From Epiperipatus broadwayi (Eukaryota > Onychophora > Udeonychophora > Euonychophora > Peripatidae), in assembly GCA_028023455.1 (NCBI GenBank), contig JAQFVV010012511.1:1862165-1926164 (forward strand): a stretch of DNA of 64,000 bases, in the 5' to 3' direction. Below the pieces are notes generated by a model. The model saw only the letters and a program-made list of their open reading frames with translations, did not search any database and was not told where the DNA came from. A program made the translations under genes and the position numbers. Each line of letters opens with the position of its first letter. The stretch's first letter is position 1. Of this stretch, positions 23,516 through 36,671 are shown piece by piece.

Positions 23516-23955
23516 TGTATTAATCTCCAACTCTTATAAAAATCAGATCAGTCAAATTACATGAGATAATATGAATAAAACTGTGTGAAAATTTATATCA
23601 ACTTTTGATGTTCAGTCTGACAGTTGTTTTTGGCACATAGTATAAATAGTTTTAATTATGTTTTTTTGGTTATTAAATGATCTATAGCTATTAAAGTTTT
23701 ATTGTAACAAATTAGATATCTAATCTTATTAGCTATTTGTAAAATCACATAATTTCTGTTTTTTCATACATAAAAATATTAACTTAAACTTTTTTTTTGT
23801 GCAATAATCTAATTAAAAAAACTTATTATGTCTGTGCACACATTTATAAGTAACCAATCAAATCATTCAGATTTATCACTCACTTCTTCAAAATTTATTA
23901 CAATCTTGCACCATCACTCAATGTCACAATTATTTGACAATCACTCTAACTGTAC

Positions 23956-23957
<2 letters not shown>

Positions 23958-24005
<48 letters not shown>
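23958..24005. repeat. (AT)n microsatellite
   Basis: About 48 bp of TA repeat. It creates the Ile-Tyr end of an artefactual plus-strand frame at 23828-24022. Confidence 0.9.
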
Positions 24006-24009
<4 letters not shown>

Positions 24010-24718
24010 TCTCATAAACTGAAAATTTTAGTAACTGAAATTCCATATGGAAACAATACTTAGACAATACTTAGAATATTCAGATGTTTTAATTCTCCAG
24101 ATCAACTAATAAATGAAAGCTTCGTGTGAAATGCAAATGCAGTGAGGGAGATTAGTCTGGAAGATTTTATACTGAATAATAATTTAGAATTTATTACTAT
24201 ATGGAGAAATGCATTATAAATATGAAAGACTGAATAGTTTTTGATTATTTTATCAGATACATTATAGATTTTATTATATATATTAGAAAGGACTTGAACT
24301 CAGATTTTCAAGCTTTCTATAACCATCCACTCCATCTTATATAAATGGTACACATGACCACATACATGTGAAAAACATAAATGATCTCAAATATATGTAT
24401 TTCATGTTGAAAACAGCACCCATCAGTTATTCCAGAGCACCATCTCTCACACATATATACAATCAGTGCTAAGTTTATATTAAGATAACAAACTTTCAAA
24501 CTTTAATTGACAAGCTTCATTCAGCTTTTTCACTCTTCAACTCTTTCACTATCCATATCAACATGGGTATGACAATAATATTGGCATCAGCAAGGTCTTT
24601 GAGCATTCCATATTTAGATTTTCAATGATATGGATGGATGAAGAGTTGAAGGGTGGAGAATATTGAAGTTTGTCTATTAAAGTTTGAAAGTTTGTTATCT
24701 TAATATAACAGAGCTCTA

Positions 24719-24721
<3 letters not shown>

Positions 24722-24758
<37 letters not shown>

Positions 24759-24785
24759 ATATATATATATATATATATATATATA
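24722..24785. repeat. (TA)n microsatellite inside family A
   Basis: About 64 bp of TA repeat with one interruption (AAGATA). It sits where other family A copies have a short TGTATATATGTG sequence, so it arose by expansion after insertion. Confidence 0.9.
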
Positions 24786-24793
24786 AGAGATGG

Positions 24794-24849
24794 TGGTCTG
24801 GACCAACTGATGAGTGCTGTTTCAGCATGAAATACATATAGTGGAGATC
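24794..24849 (+). ncRNA. Hammerhead ribozyme candidate, intact core (family A)
   Basis: The core CTGATGA (24807-24813) is followed by helix II GTGCTG/CAGCAT with loop TTT (five Watson-Crick pairs plus G-T), GAA (24829-24831), helix III ATA/TAT with loop CA, and H17 = A at 24840. Helix I ACCAA/GTGGA pairs at three central positions and GGTC/GATC pairs beyond a bulge. The pair next to the core is A-G, which may weaken it. The helix II loop differs from other copies while pairing is kept. Confidence 0.55.
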
Positions 24850-25047
24850 ATTTATCTTTTTCATGTGTATGCAGTGGTCATGTGTATCAGTTGTATAGTA
24901 TGGAATGAATAGTCATAGGAAGCTTGAAAGTCTGAGTTCAAATTCCTTCTATTACATTAACTTTAATATAGATAATATAATGTACTTAAATATTATATAT
25001 ATACAAATAAAATGTCCATTAATTAAAAACTATTGTAATAACAATAA

Positions 25048-25188
25048 AAATAATAAATATAATGTAATTAACTATTATATACAGTCTTTTCAATCCACAG
25101 AAGTACTTAAAATAGGAATTAACTTAAAGTACTTTTGTGGATTGAAAAGACTGTATATAATAGTTAATTACCATTATATTTATTATTT
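25048..25188. repeat. Near-perfect palindrome, ~58-bp arms
   Basis: The arm running through CAGTCTTTTCAATCCAC is repeated inverted with only a few changes, separated by ~25 bp. A (TA)n array follows directly at about 25190-25227. It could be a very small MITE or a snap-back duplication. The plus-strand frame 24905-25237 overlapping it is not a gene. Confidence 0.7.
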
Positions 25189-25190
25189 TG

Positions 25191-25228
<38 letters not shown>

Positions 25229-25573
25229 TATTTATGATCTTTAAATGCTTTGCAGATATAATTTATTACCATCTATTATGAATATTAATATTGAAGCATT
25301 TATGAATTAAATGCCACATATGTACTAGTTTGAGAGCTTAAACATTCAAGTTTCAAAATAAAATTGGTTAAAATAAGATTTCTAAATAAAAAAGTTTGAT
25401 TACCATTTCTGTGTGGATATACAGGCATTTCAAATTTCTAGCTTAGTTGATTAATAAAGACTTATTTTAAATTGCATGTAGTCTTCCTTTTACCTTATAT
25501 CTTATATATGCATTGATAAAAGTATAAAAGAATTTAATAAATTCATTTTCTTTTATCACAAATCGACATTTAC

Positions 25574-25846
25574 TTTAATTTTTAATCAATTTAACAGTTT
25601 CGACTAACTAGCAGTCTTCTTCAGAGCTAAAATAAATATAAGTGTGCATGAACATATAAAAAAATAGTTTATCAGGTTAATGTAAACAATACAAAACATA
25701 GTATAATTAGATATAATGTTTATTTTGTTTTGTATTGTCTATATTGATTAGATAAACTATTATATATATATATTCACATACACTTATGCATATTTTAGCT
25801 CTGAAGAAGACTATTGGTCAGTTAAAACTTATTTTGATTAAATAAA
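25574..25846. repeat. Foldback repeat with ~120-bp arms
   Basis: 25574-25708 and 25724-25846 are inverted copies sharing AGTCTTCTTCAGAGCTAAAAT and an outer TTTAATCAA. Read on the minus strand, the left arm has CTGAAGA, then GACT/AGTC around a 7-nt loop, then GAAAC, which recalls a hammerhead core, but helices I and III do not form. It is possibly a decayed relative of families A and B. No target duplication was found. Confidence 0.6.
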
Positions 25847-28800
25847 ACATAAAAACAAGCATTATTATAGGATAAAAGAAAAGTAAAGTTATTCATTTTA
25901 AATGCATTTAAAGATGAGAGATTAGTTTGGATATTTCAAGATTTATAAAAAGCTCTGAAATATTTGACTAATTATAAATATTTATCAGGAACTGTCATAA
26001 ATATATATTTATAAATATGCATTAATATAAATATGAATTAAAATTATTGTTTCAGTAAATATTATTTAAGATATAACACAATTTATATGAGGAAGGGTTT
26101 GTGATAAAAAGTAGTACAATTGTCTGTTAAAGTATGATTTTGGATTCAGTTTTGGTCCCAATAAACTGTTTTTTTGAAAAACTGAATTTTTTTCCCCATT
26201 TATACAGCTTACAGCAACCAAATCAGTAAATAGGTATCTAAATATTTTTATCAAAAAGTAAAAATAAGGATAGATAACTACTCAAACTTTAAATATTTAT
26301 TAATTGTCAAGATGGATCATAACATGTAGTGATCATTCCTTCATTCTTCAACTATTTTCAAGATATTTATAAATATATTGCCGCTAATAGATATTATTCA
26401 TCATATTGACACAAAAGAAACAAAAGAAAACCTATCTTTTTTAAATTCAATTTTTTTTGTCTATGATATAAAAATTATTTTATTATTAAATGATAGTCAT
26501 GTTCAATTTAACTTAGTGGTAAATTAATTATATGTTTATGACATTTTGTTAGTAGTTAAAATGTCTAAAATTCCATATACTAAATTAAAAATATATAAGA
26601 AATAAAGGTTCTTGGACCAAAGTCTAATTGATCCCTTTTGGTGCAGAAACATCACATATTTTTAACCAAGACGTGTATCATTTTTTTATCAGATAATCTA
26701 ATTATTTATGCCAGATAATAATGGATTTTTTAAGAGAATCATAACTATGAATAGATTTAAAGTAACTTATTTTGAATCATGTATAAACTCTCCTTACTGA
26801 GTATAAATTTTAGAAAACATTCATAGCTTTTCAATTCACCATATATGCTTATAGTATATATTAGCCTAATTTACTTGCAGATTTATAAAGCTTCAAAAAG
26901 TTGATTTATTTTATATAGATCCAATATAAAAAATATTTTACATAAATTTAATTGTAAAAAAGTAACAAAATTAATAGTTATATATATACAAATATTTTTT
27001 TAAAATCACCTACAAATAGAATGAAATAGTGTTTGTTAAGAATTGTAGGATCAGATCAAGAATAAATGTCTAAGAAAGAATTCGAGTTAGTTTGAATATT
27101 AAAAATTTGTGACTGTAAATTGATAACAAAAATTTTGATTTTGGTTCCAAAGAAAATATCTCTTATAAAATCAAAAAATAAAAATTTTTGAAAAGAGGCC
27201 ATTTCGCAGGTTTTTTTTGCTTTAAAAGATTTTGGTTAAAATTTGGTTTAAACAAAATTTAAAAATTTTATTATTTTAAAAAAAGGGAGGGGATTTTTTT
27301 TTTTATTCCTACAAGCGTCTGGGTTAATTGTTATATTCCCACTTTAGGAAGGTAAAACTTAAAGCTAATTTAATTGGCCTTTTATTAGATGCACAAAATA
27401 ATGATATCAATTTTTCAAAAGTTATTGACCGTTTTTTTAAATATATTCACTTTAGTTTCGTTATCTTAAAAAGTATTTAATTCAGTTATTTACTCACATT
27501 ATAAATTTAATAAATAAAGTTTATTCAAAAGAAATAAAATTTTAGAAATTTTATTTTTTAAAATAAAAGGTGCAGTTTAGATATAAAAGTAGAAACGTTA
27601 ATGATAATTTGACGTTAAAGTGATTTGTTTCCCAACTTTGCAATAGAATAAATAATTCTTGCTAAAATCTTAACTAAATTTGTAAAATAATATATATTTT
27701 TGACATATTATAGAAAATAATGTTGTATTTTAAAGGATTTGGTATTTTTACACATGATAAAACCCTATTAGGTGTTAATATTTTAAAACACAGCTTTTCT
27801 TTTATTAAATCTATTTTGTCAAATACTATAAAGCATTAATTAGTCAGATTTATGTTTAGAAATCTGATTTCCATTTGTATGCATATATTTTCTTATAATT
27901 TATTGACCACCATGCTATGCAGTTCTTAGACTTTTTTCTATTAGTAGAATTATTGCAAAAATCTTTCAGAGATGGCTTTTATTTGTGGCTGTAGCTTTTC
28001 CACTTCTTCAGATTTTCAAAAAGTATTAGTTATTATTTCATTTAATATGACTGACTCAACTTAATATTCTTTTGATAATATTGATGTCAGATAGTGACAC
28101 ATTGGGTACTCCTTTTTTGTTATTTTGTTCTGCTACTGATATTTTAGCACTCTCTCTTTCATTGAATGGGTGCTGTTAAAATGATGGATCTATATAAAAA
28201 TGTTTTAAGAGTATAGAAACTGATAGATAATTGTATTAAATATAAATGCTTTTTTTAACTTATCAATTTCTCTTTTAACATGCTATTCACAAAAACTTTA
28301 TGTGAATTATAATTTGTTCAGCTAAAAGAACATGCAAAATTTTGATTTTGTAACTAAAAAAAATTAGATTGTTTTAGAAGCAGTAATTCGCTATATTTCT
28401 TATATTAAAAGGCTACTGATTGTAAGTTTGAATAATATAATAAATATATTTTATTCAAATTTGAAGATTTCCTATTAGTTATTGAACTTCATCAGTGAGG
28501 AGCATTAAATTAGTACTTTTACATCCAGCAGCCATATTTACCTTTTTATACTATATCAAAACATTCACTTTAGAAGCAAAAAATGTTTCCATTAATTTAA
28601 CTCCAGATCTATTTACTATCATCTTGAGTAATTAGTAGATATTAAATAGGACTAACATACCTGAACCCCCAGACTAATAAATTTTATTGATTACAAAAAT
28701 ATTTTTGTTTTAAAAATATATCTTAGCTAGATTAAAATTTAAAAATTCTGGAGAATTTAAATAACGTGCAACAAATTAATAAAATTTGCATCATCAATAA

Positions 28801-31388
28801 AATTACTTATATTCAAAAAAGTGAAAAGTATTGTATGTCAGATTGATAGAATTTTTTGCAATTGTTTTATGTTATGTTGGAGTTTTTTAAAAATGTATTG
28901 GTGAAAATGATAGTCTATGTCTTATAATAAATATAATTTGCAGTTGATATTATTTTTCCAATAAGACTTGATATGCCACAACCCATATGTATAATAAAGA
29001 TCTTAACAATAATTTACTAAAATAATTAATAAATTTATATTATCTGGACTCTAGTAATTGACAAAAGAAGAATGTCAAATTATTTAGAACAATTAGTGCA
29101 TGCATAAAATGAGTTTACTGTTCAAGGGTTCATAAGTTCTAAATAATGGAAGTAACAGAAATTGCAATTTTAATTATGCCATTTGACCATGGCACCAAAT
29201 TAAGTAGAGCATTAGTGACAATAAAAATAGATGTGATAGACACAAATGAAATAATGACAAAATGTGATAGATTTGGTGATATATTTAAAGAAACTAAACA
29301 CTTACATTTTAAAGTTACTTTTAATCAATAGATCAATTTTATTTGTTTTAATTTATAATTGTGAAACTTAAACTTAGACTAAAGAATGAGATAAATATTT
29401 GTATAAGATTAAGAAATATGAAAAACATAGGAATAAAAATGGATTTAAGCTCAAAGCAACATATGTGATATAAATGTAATCACAGAAGCACTCAGATAAA
29501 GTAGCAACTAACAGATAGAATCAAATAGTTGTTTAGATTATTTATGTTTAAAATTATTCACTGCATTTCTGGGTTTGAAGGTCATATATTTTGATAATCT
29601 AATAATTTGATTTTTTTGTCTTTAAGGTTTAATGCAATGATATGTGGATAGACTTGAAAACTAAAGGTACCTGAATTGAAACTCAATCTGGTTCCTCTAG
29701 TGCTCAACCATCATATGATTTGAAAAATTGATCATTTGATTATTTTTTGTTCTCTGAATTAAACTATTTATTAGTTTTATGCAAATATGAGTATTACAGG
29801 TAATAAAAAAAACCTGTGCAGCCTTAAACAAATAATTGTATTGATCATATTCATTGCAACTCACATTCAAAATGAATAGTTTATATTGCATAATGAAACA
29901 TAGTATCCAGTTTTAGGCTGCATTCAAGACTTAACCAGTGCAATCATTGAGCAGGAACTTCATTTATAAAATTATTTGAATAAATGAACTCACAATTTTT
30001 TTTATAATCATCTTTTTTTATAATAAATTCTTATTTCATTTATTTTGTAAAAAAATTAAAATATGATACTTTAATATTTTATTTTTAGTTTCTGCAGCTT
30101 TTATTTTTTTCTTGTCTTCAATACTTTTTTATTTTATTCTTGAATATTAGGTTTTTTTATTCATAACTATTGCAAATATGTGATTCATATTAAATCCACA
30201 ATTGAAATTAAATTTCATTTATTGTCGTCTGTATATTTTTATCCCTTCTTTTAATAAGTGTGATTTTAATAACCATATTTCAAATGTGTATATATTAAAT
30301 AAAAATGATAAATGAACAAAAAAATAAATTTTACTTTTTTATTTTTATAAAACTGCGATTGGTAAATTTTAAAAATTTAATATTTAAGTATTATATATTT
30401 TACTTTTTATAATTTTCAGCACGAGAAAAAGAAAACAATAAAAGAATGAAAAAAAAAATTAAGTTTATTATTATTACCTTTATATATATATAAAAGAGAG
30501 AATATTTTAATATTTTTAAATATTTTTTTCTTTATATAATATATAGAGAGATGTTAAAAAGATATGTGGTATTTTTTAAAAAATTATTTTTGTTTATATC
30601 TTGACATATATACTTTTTAAATTAAATTGTACGTACCTATAATAAAAATATGTGCACTACATTTACTTATCAATGGCCATTTGTGTTTATCTAGGTTCAA
30701 TATTACCAATGAATTTTGATATCACTATGAAGACTTGGAACCAAATAATATAGATGTAGGAGTTATTGCATAACTATTTTTTATCTGTTTGGGGAGCATT
30801 TATAGAGTAATGGATTCTGGAATTTAAAATTCAAAAGTGGCATTCCAACTTTGTTATTTCTGGTGTTTCCATTAGTTTATTTTTTGTATAATCTTAGAAA
30901 TTTTTGAAAAAATTGAACTTTCAAAAGATTTTAAATTACAGTTCTATTAATAGTGTTTCAATAATATAGATGTAGATTTTTTTTGTTAATCTACACCATT
31001 CCAAATTTTCATTACCAGTACTAAAATTGTTGAGAGTTTTTCATTCTAAATAGTATTCTTATTAGATGAGAAAATCAAATGAATTTCCCTTTAAATACAA
31101 TGTAGTATTTTTTATCTTCATTTTTATTAACTTTTTTTAACCAAGATTATTTGATATCATTATCAAATTCAATTTTATTCAATACTCAGTATTTTATATA
31201 TCATAAACAGTAATATAATGATGGGTTTTGTTTTCTGAAGGAAATCGCTTTATTACTTTAAAATAAGATATGAATTGTCATGATTCAATCACTGAATATC
31301 TTATTTAAGTCTTTAACAGAATGAAATTGGTGTCTAATATTAATAAATTAATACTAATATATTGTAAACACCAAACTTTAAGATGTAA
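25847..31388. other. AT-rich non-coding DNA
   Basis: No gene was recognised on either strand over 5.5 kb. Short frames at 26066-26254, 29146-29331 and 29697-29891 have no recognisable domains. The only repeat noticed is a diverged family B-like fragment at about 28450-28545. Confidence 0.5.
28450..28545 (-). repeat. Possible diverged family B fragment
   Basis: On the minus strand this contains GGCTGCTGGA and, ~30 bp on, GCTCCTCACTGATGAAG, both identical to stretches in the same order at 46290-46365. The rest is diverged and the GAAAC part of the hammerhead-like core is not preserved. There is no inverted arm. Confidence 0.4.
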
Positions 31389-31665
31389 TTAAAGGAGATT
31401 TGAACTCAGACTTTCAAACTTTCTTCATCTATCCACTCCATCATGAATAACTGACACACATGACCACATATGTGAAAAAGATAAATGATCTCCAATTTTA
31501 TGTATTTCATGCTGAATCAACTAATGAGGTCTGGTTCAACACAAAATATGTATATTGGAAATCATTTATCTTTTTAGCATGCATGTGGTCACATGTATTG
31601 ATTATATAAAATGGAGTGTATAACTGAATAAAACTTGAAAGTCTGAGTTCAAATCCCTTTTAATA
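31389..31665. mobile_element. Short family A foldback, third inverted pair
   Basis: 31389-31515 (minus) and 31520-31665 (plus) are inverted 3' parts of family A. They share GATTTGAACTCAGACTTTCA and its complement at the outer ends and GATAAATGATCTCC and its counterpart inside. The centre lies within the hammerhead-like region, so only remnants of the motif remain (CTAATGA, AAAATATG). This is the shortest foldback of the family in the window. Confidence 0.65.
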
Positions 31666-34528
31666 ACTAATATTAAGTGATATTATATTTATCTAAAAGA
31701 TTAATTACAAACAGATAATATGATATGCTTTTTATCTTTACAGCTGTTTATTAATAATAAATATTTAAACTTATTCATTTATTATATGATTTACATATAA
31801 CTTAGATGTTTTCTTTAAACATAAGGAACATGATAAATTTAAATTTTTTTTTATTTATTTTAGATAAGATTTAATAAACTGCTATATTTTCTTAAACCTA
31901 TCTACTGTTTGAGACTTGTTTTATTTGATATAAGAAACTGTTATATGATATAAGATTTAGTATATTCTTGCATTTATTTTTAGCATTCATGTTGAAAAAC
32001 TTTATATTATTATATTACATACTATGCTTCCAAATATAGATGAATTTTTAAGGATATATTCTAGGCAATGAACTTTAATTTATTTTATCTTGTATTTGAG
32101 CTTGGTTCCTAATCTTAACTCAGTTAATCTTTTATGATTTACTGTTTAGGTATTACAACATAAGACTTCATCCTTGATAATGTAAATCATTAGTCCAATT
32201 TAAATTAATATTTTGTTATTCTCTTCATAATAATAATTCTATTTGCAGATGATCTAAAATCTCTACAGAAGCATTTTTAACATGGATGATTCTTCAGAAA
32301 ATTGGTTATGCATCTCCATCTTTCATTTTATTAAATATCTTTGAAACATTAACAAGATATTAATGATTTTAAAAATATCATATATACTGATAATTTCCCT
32401 TAATCTAAATTCTATTCTTTGTCTATCTCTTATTAATTTTTTACATAAATATATATTTTTGTCTTTTATACATATACAGTTTTTTTTAATTCTTTTTTTA
32501 TTTCTGATATTGTATATTTATAAATTAAATATGATTTTATTACAATCAAACTGTCCACACTCACAACTTCAGATAAATATATTAATGATTATTATTATCA
32601 TCAAATAATCGTTAATATATGTAAAATGATTGGTAGGTCGAAATTATGAGTGTAAATCAAATTTTAATAATTTGTTATTGATAATACTAGACAAATAATA
32701 AAGTCATGTCTAAGAAGTTATGTCCTAGACAACAGATGAGTGCTGCTTTAGTGTGAAATGCACTCTGGTAAATGGGGGATTTGTTCATGTTTCAAAAATG
32801 CGTAATGGAATGGAGAGTTTTAAATATATCTTTAAAGTGGGAATTTATATACTGTATATTGTTTGATATATATACGATGTTTTATTTAATGGAAGTTTTG
32901 TATACGTCATAACAACATTAGTATTATTTCATTGTATCCTATAATGGATGTTAAAATATTTTATATAAATGGTTAGATAAAAAACAACAATATTTTATAT
33001 AATTTGATATAAGAAATCATTATACTCTGCTTTAAGATATACAGTCACGTACTCCTATCTTTTTTTATATTAAAGTATAAATTTTTATACAAAAAGAATT
33101 TGTTTTCAGGATCTGAAAAACTTTTTTTTTTTGTTTTCACTTGAGAAAGTAAGTCATGAGATACTGTAATATCTTTATATTTGTAATATAAAGTTGTATT
33201 TACTAAACATTGAGTAAATATAATATCCCGGATCACAATTAAGCAAACAACTTCGCAGACATCTGTTATATATATATACTTTATCTTGTATTGAAAGAGT
33301 CTTTTATATTTTGTTTATTTGTTACAAAATATATAAATATAAAATTCACTGTTTATATGAAGCGGAGACAGAAGGGAGAAAAAGTTTAAACTTAAGAAAG
33401 ATTTTATTTTGTAAATATAATATAACTTTGTAATATTTTTTATTGAAACTCCCTAATATAGTATTGAGTGCGTAAACTTAATGCATCATTGGCTGAACTT
33501 TTGATATTTACTTTGTAACAAGATTTGATTTTTTTATTCTACTGAAAATATGTATGTGTGTGTTTATAGAAAGTTATTAAAATTAATTTTCATGCATAAA
33601 TATATGAATGTATACATACATATATATATATTCTTGTAGATTTTAAAGGGCTTTATGTTATAATACTTATCTAGGAATAATCTGAGGTTCAAATTCGAAT
33701 GGAGCTTGGAACGTTATTTTAGATTGCTAATAGTTTTAAAGCAAAATTGAGATGCCTTTAACATCTAGTCCATAATCAATCCAGTATTGATTATTAAATG
33801 AGTACCTAGTTGTTTTCATCTGAAGAATAAAAGTAATTGGATTTATCGAATAAGTAGGTATTAATCATAAAACATAAACATGATTGAAATTTGATTAAGC
33901 CTTCTTGAGGGATGAAGCAACCCCCTACGGTCTTTGAGTCATGGTTTATCTTTACTTATTCATCTTTTTATACACATTTTAGCAAACATTGTTTTCGGTT
34001 TTTGTTTTGTTTTGTATTTAATGGTTTATAATGTGATATGTTTTTTTTGTTGTTGCTGTATATAAGGTTTCTGATCAGGGACAGGTACTAATGTAAAAAT
34101 AAATAGTTTGGTTAATAAATAATGCATTTAGGAATCCGTTAACTTCATTTTTTTTAACTTTTACAATAGTAATAACATTTTTGACCAAATGGTAAGTTTG
34201 ATGTGTTTAAAAATAAAAATACGATTTTAAAAATATGTTAATTTTACTTTTTTAAAATTAGCCCAAAGAGTAAGCTTGTGGTTTAAGACCTGTAGAGGTC
34301 CCTACTATCGCATTTTTATACGCATGTGCTTGAGGCTACAGCCTTAATGAATATTATATAATAATAACTTTTATTAAGTCTAACTAGTCATCACTTTCTA
34401 GAATGGATGTCACTACCCCAAATCAAGCTTTACATGCTAAAAAAATATTTACAAAATATTGTATGATGGCACATATAAAATTAAATAAAACTAAACTTAC
34501 TATTAATTTATTATTTACTTTCAAAGTT
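31666..34528. other. AT-rich non-coding DNA with one decayed family A fragment
   Basis: No gene was recognised. Frames 32363-32608 (hydrophobic, low complexity) and 33045-33236 are unsupported. A family A remnant lies at 32705-32830. Confidence 0.5.
32705..32830 (+). repeat. Decayed family A fragment with hammerhead-like remnant
   Basis: The stretch CAGATGAGTGCTGCTTTAG followed by GTGTGAAATGCA aligns with CTGATGAGTGCTGGTTTAG and CACGAAATACAT of other copies. Core position T4 is A and helix II is partly lost. Downstream AATGGAATGGAGAGTT matches the family 3' region. It appears to be the most diverged copy. Confidence 0.45.
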
Positions 34529-34652
34529 ATTAAACTATAAAGTAATCTTTTCAGCATATATGTGCTTGAGTGTATCAGTGTTATTAGATAGAGTGGAGAG
34601 TGGTGGGTCATGTGAAAGTCTGTGCTCATATACCCTATATTAAACTATAAAG
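34529..34652 (+). mobile_element. 5'-truncated family A insertion with perfect 14-bp target-site duplication
   Basis: A 96-bp insert (34543-34638) matching the family A 3' end, from ATCTTTTCAGCATATATGTG to CATATACCCTAT, lies between exact copies of ATTAAACTATAAAG at 34529-34542 and 34639-34652. Long, variable-length target duplications and 5' truncation are hallmarks of target-primed retroposition. The insert begins ~10 nt downstream of the predicted hammerhead cleavage site. This is the cleanest evidence that family A is a retroposon. The minus-strand frame 34423-34629 over it is incidental. Confidence 0.85.
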
Positions 34653-35639
34653 AAGTTTTTTAAAAAAAATAATAATGAATATTTTTGGGAAAAATTATTT
34701 TATATAGTTTAAATAAAAAGTCATTGAATGGTTGGTTACTTAGGAGATTATATAGTGTCTGAGCATCAAAGATGGCAGGCTAAGCTTCAACCCAGAAGTA
34801 AGATCACTACCCTACCACTGAATTAAATGGCTTTATGTTTTGTATTGCATGACAAAGTTTCTAGATTCTGTGATTAGATATCCCTAAAGTCATTAAAGTA
34901 TGCGATAAATTCACAAGTAATATCTATATCAGCAAAATTAATTAAAGATATAAAACAAAATTAAAATGAAACCGTATTTTAAAATTAATTTTATAGTTGT
35001 TCTTTTTTTAATTTAATTTTTGATAATAATAAATATTATTGTTGTAGTTTATCTACAAGCTACTTAATAAATTACACAAATTAAATAAAATACATGAGGA
35101 AGCATTACCAATAATTTAACAAATGTTCATATATTTTGAATAAATGTGTTGTGTCTCAGCTAAAAATATCCAAGGAGTATCAATACAAATTTTCATGGCT
35201 CTTAAAGCTACTACAAGCAGCCATCAGATTAACTGTTTTCTTCTGATTTTATCATTATCATGATAACACAGGCAATCAAAAATATCATAACTTGGCTGCC
35301 CTCTGGTGGCAAGAATATATCTTAATAGATTATTACTTGGTAAACAAGTATTTACATCTTAGTAATCATAGCTATTGTATAATTTGGAAATACATCTCAT
35401 TGTTTATTTTATAATGATACTATTAAAGATCATCTTATTATTAGTTCAGTATATTACATGATTCTAGCTGGACTTATCTAATAATTTAATTAATATGACT
35501 ATGTTTAGTTGCATTTATTACTAAATTTTACTAATTTGATTTTAAATAACGATAATATATACATAAACCAAATTTAACTTTATATACATTTTCAAATCCA
35601 ACTTACAATCTATAAAAAAATTATTTTCAATGATTATGC
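34653..35639. other. AT-rich non-coding DNA
   Basis: No gene was recognised. A CTCF-like motif lies at 35298-35312. Confidence 0.5.
35298..35312 (-). promoter_or_regulatory. CTCF-like motif
   Basis: TGCCCTCTGGTGGC, complement GCCACCAGAGGGCA, fits the bilaterian CTCF core consensus (CCASYAGRKGGC). It stands alone in AT-rich DNA next to a TE cluster. One motif match is weak evidence of binding. Confidence 0.3.
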
Positions 35640-36185
35640 TTTTGCTATAAGATGAGAGGCTCTCCAAGTTTAATCCAGATTTTCAGATCTGTACCTTCTT
35701 TTCTTCATGTCATTCTAACATAAGAGTCATATTTTATCTATCTATCATATGCAAACTCTCTTTGCTGATTTTTCCATGTGTCCTTTGGTGAAATTCCATG
35801 GATTATGTTTAGCTCTGTCACTTCCAGTAATCAATAATTTTTATGAACTTTGGAACATTGAGATTTTTTATTTTTTGTTTTTTACAATTTCTTGAGATCT
35901 AGTTTAAAACTACAACTTTGCATATATTGTTTTTAATTGTAGTAGTGTGTCCAATCCAACTTTACTTTTCACTGGTATGTGTTTGTTTTCTCATCTTTGT
36001 ATTTTATTTTTGATTACTCTTTTGATACTCTCAACCTACATTTTTCTATTGTTTGTTGTGTGATCAAAAGCTTCTATATTGCTTTGCTATTATGTATTCA
36101 ATTTTCAGATGCATATTTAAAAATTGGGAAAATACACTGGTTAAATAACCTCCATTTTAATTACATAGATTTATTTATTTTTAAT
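35640..36185 (-). mobile_element. RTE-like retrotransposon, 3' part of an old minus-strand copy
   Basis: On the minus strand it matches, with many stops, the region after the RT domain of the plus-strand RTE and of the fragment at 62615-63065. The counterpart of the CLKRKVFN motif lies near 36150-36180, followed by remnants of the C-terminal region. It ends at TTTTTAAT (36178-36185), where the plus-strand RTE was inserted. The element continues at 39317. The plus-strand frame 35979-36215 is an antisense shadow. Confidence 0.65.
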
Positions 36186-36671
36186 GGTTGCAGAAAGGAA
36201 TTTGCTTTTAAATGAAAGGAGACTCTTTGATTTCATTTTGAGATCTTAAAGTAATCAAACAAGGAAAATTCTTAATATCCATTTTATATGTTCTTGTTGT
36301 TGTAGTTATTATTACTATATGGATTATTCATATTGTATACAAACATGAATGGGCTGCTCTCTAATACCCATGAGTCAGTGTGGTGAGTTTATTGGCTTAT
36401 TACATTTGAGCTTAAGATCAAGAAAGATCATGGTCTTTCTTTTCAGCTGCCTGATAACTCTTTACTGAAATATCAGTTGAGCTTCTCTGAAGGTAGAATG
36501 GGTGGGTTTGTGAATGAACTTTTATTTCTTTAATAGATATTCATAATCATGACAGACAAAACTAAATTATTGTCCTTATTCCCAGAAGGTTGTAAAGTCA
36601 CCAGCCAAGGTAGGCACCTGGTGGGTGAAGGTGGAGGGTGCTAAGATTCTCCTAGTTGTAAGTCTCATTGG

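Larger units (their letters stand above)
24285..24955. mobile_element. Family A foldback element, second inverted pair
   Basis: 24285-24540 is a minus-strand family A 3' part and 24540-24955 a plus-strand copy, meeting at a shared CATATCAACATGGGTATGAC-type centre. The outer ends carry GACTTGAACTCAG and its complement CTGAGTTCAAAT. The plus half is interrupted by a (TA)n array at 24722-24785. Each half has a hammerhead-like motif. The arrangement parallels 8339-9010 and 31389-31665, but no clean target duplication is visible here. Confidence 0.65.
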
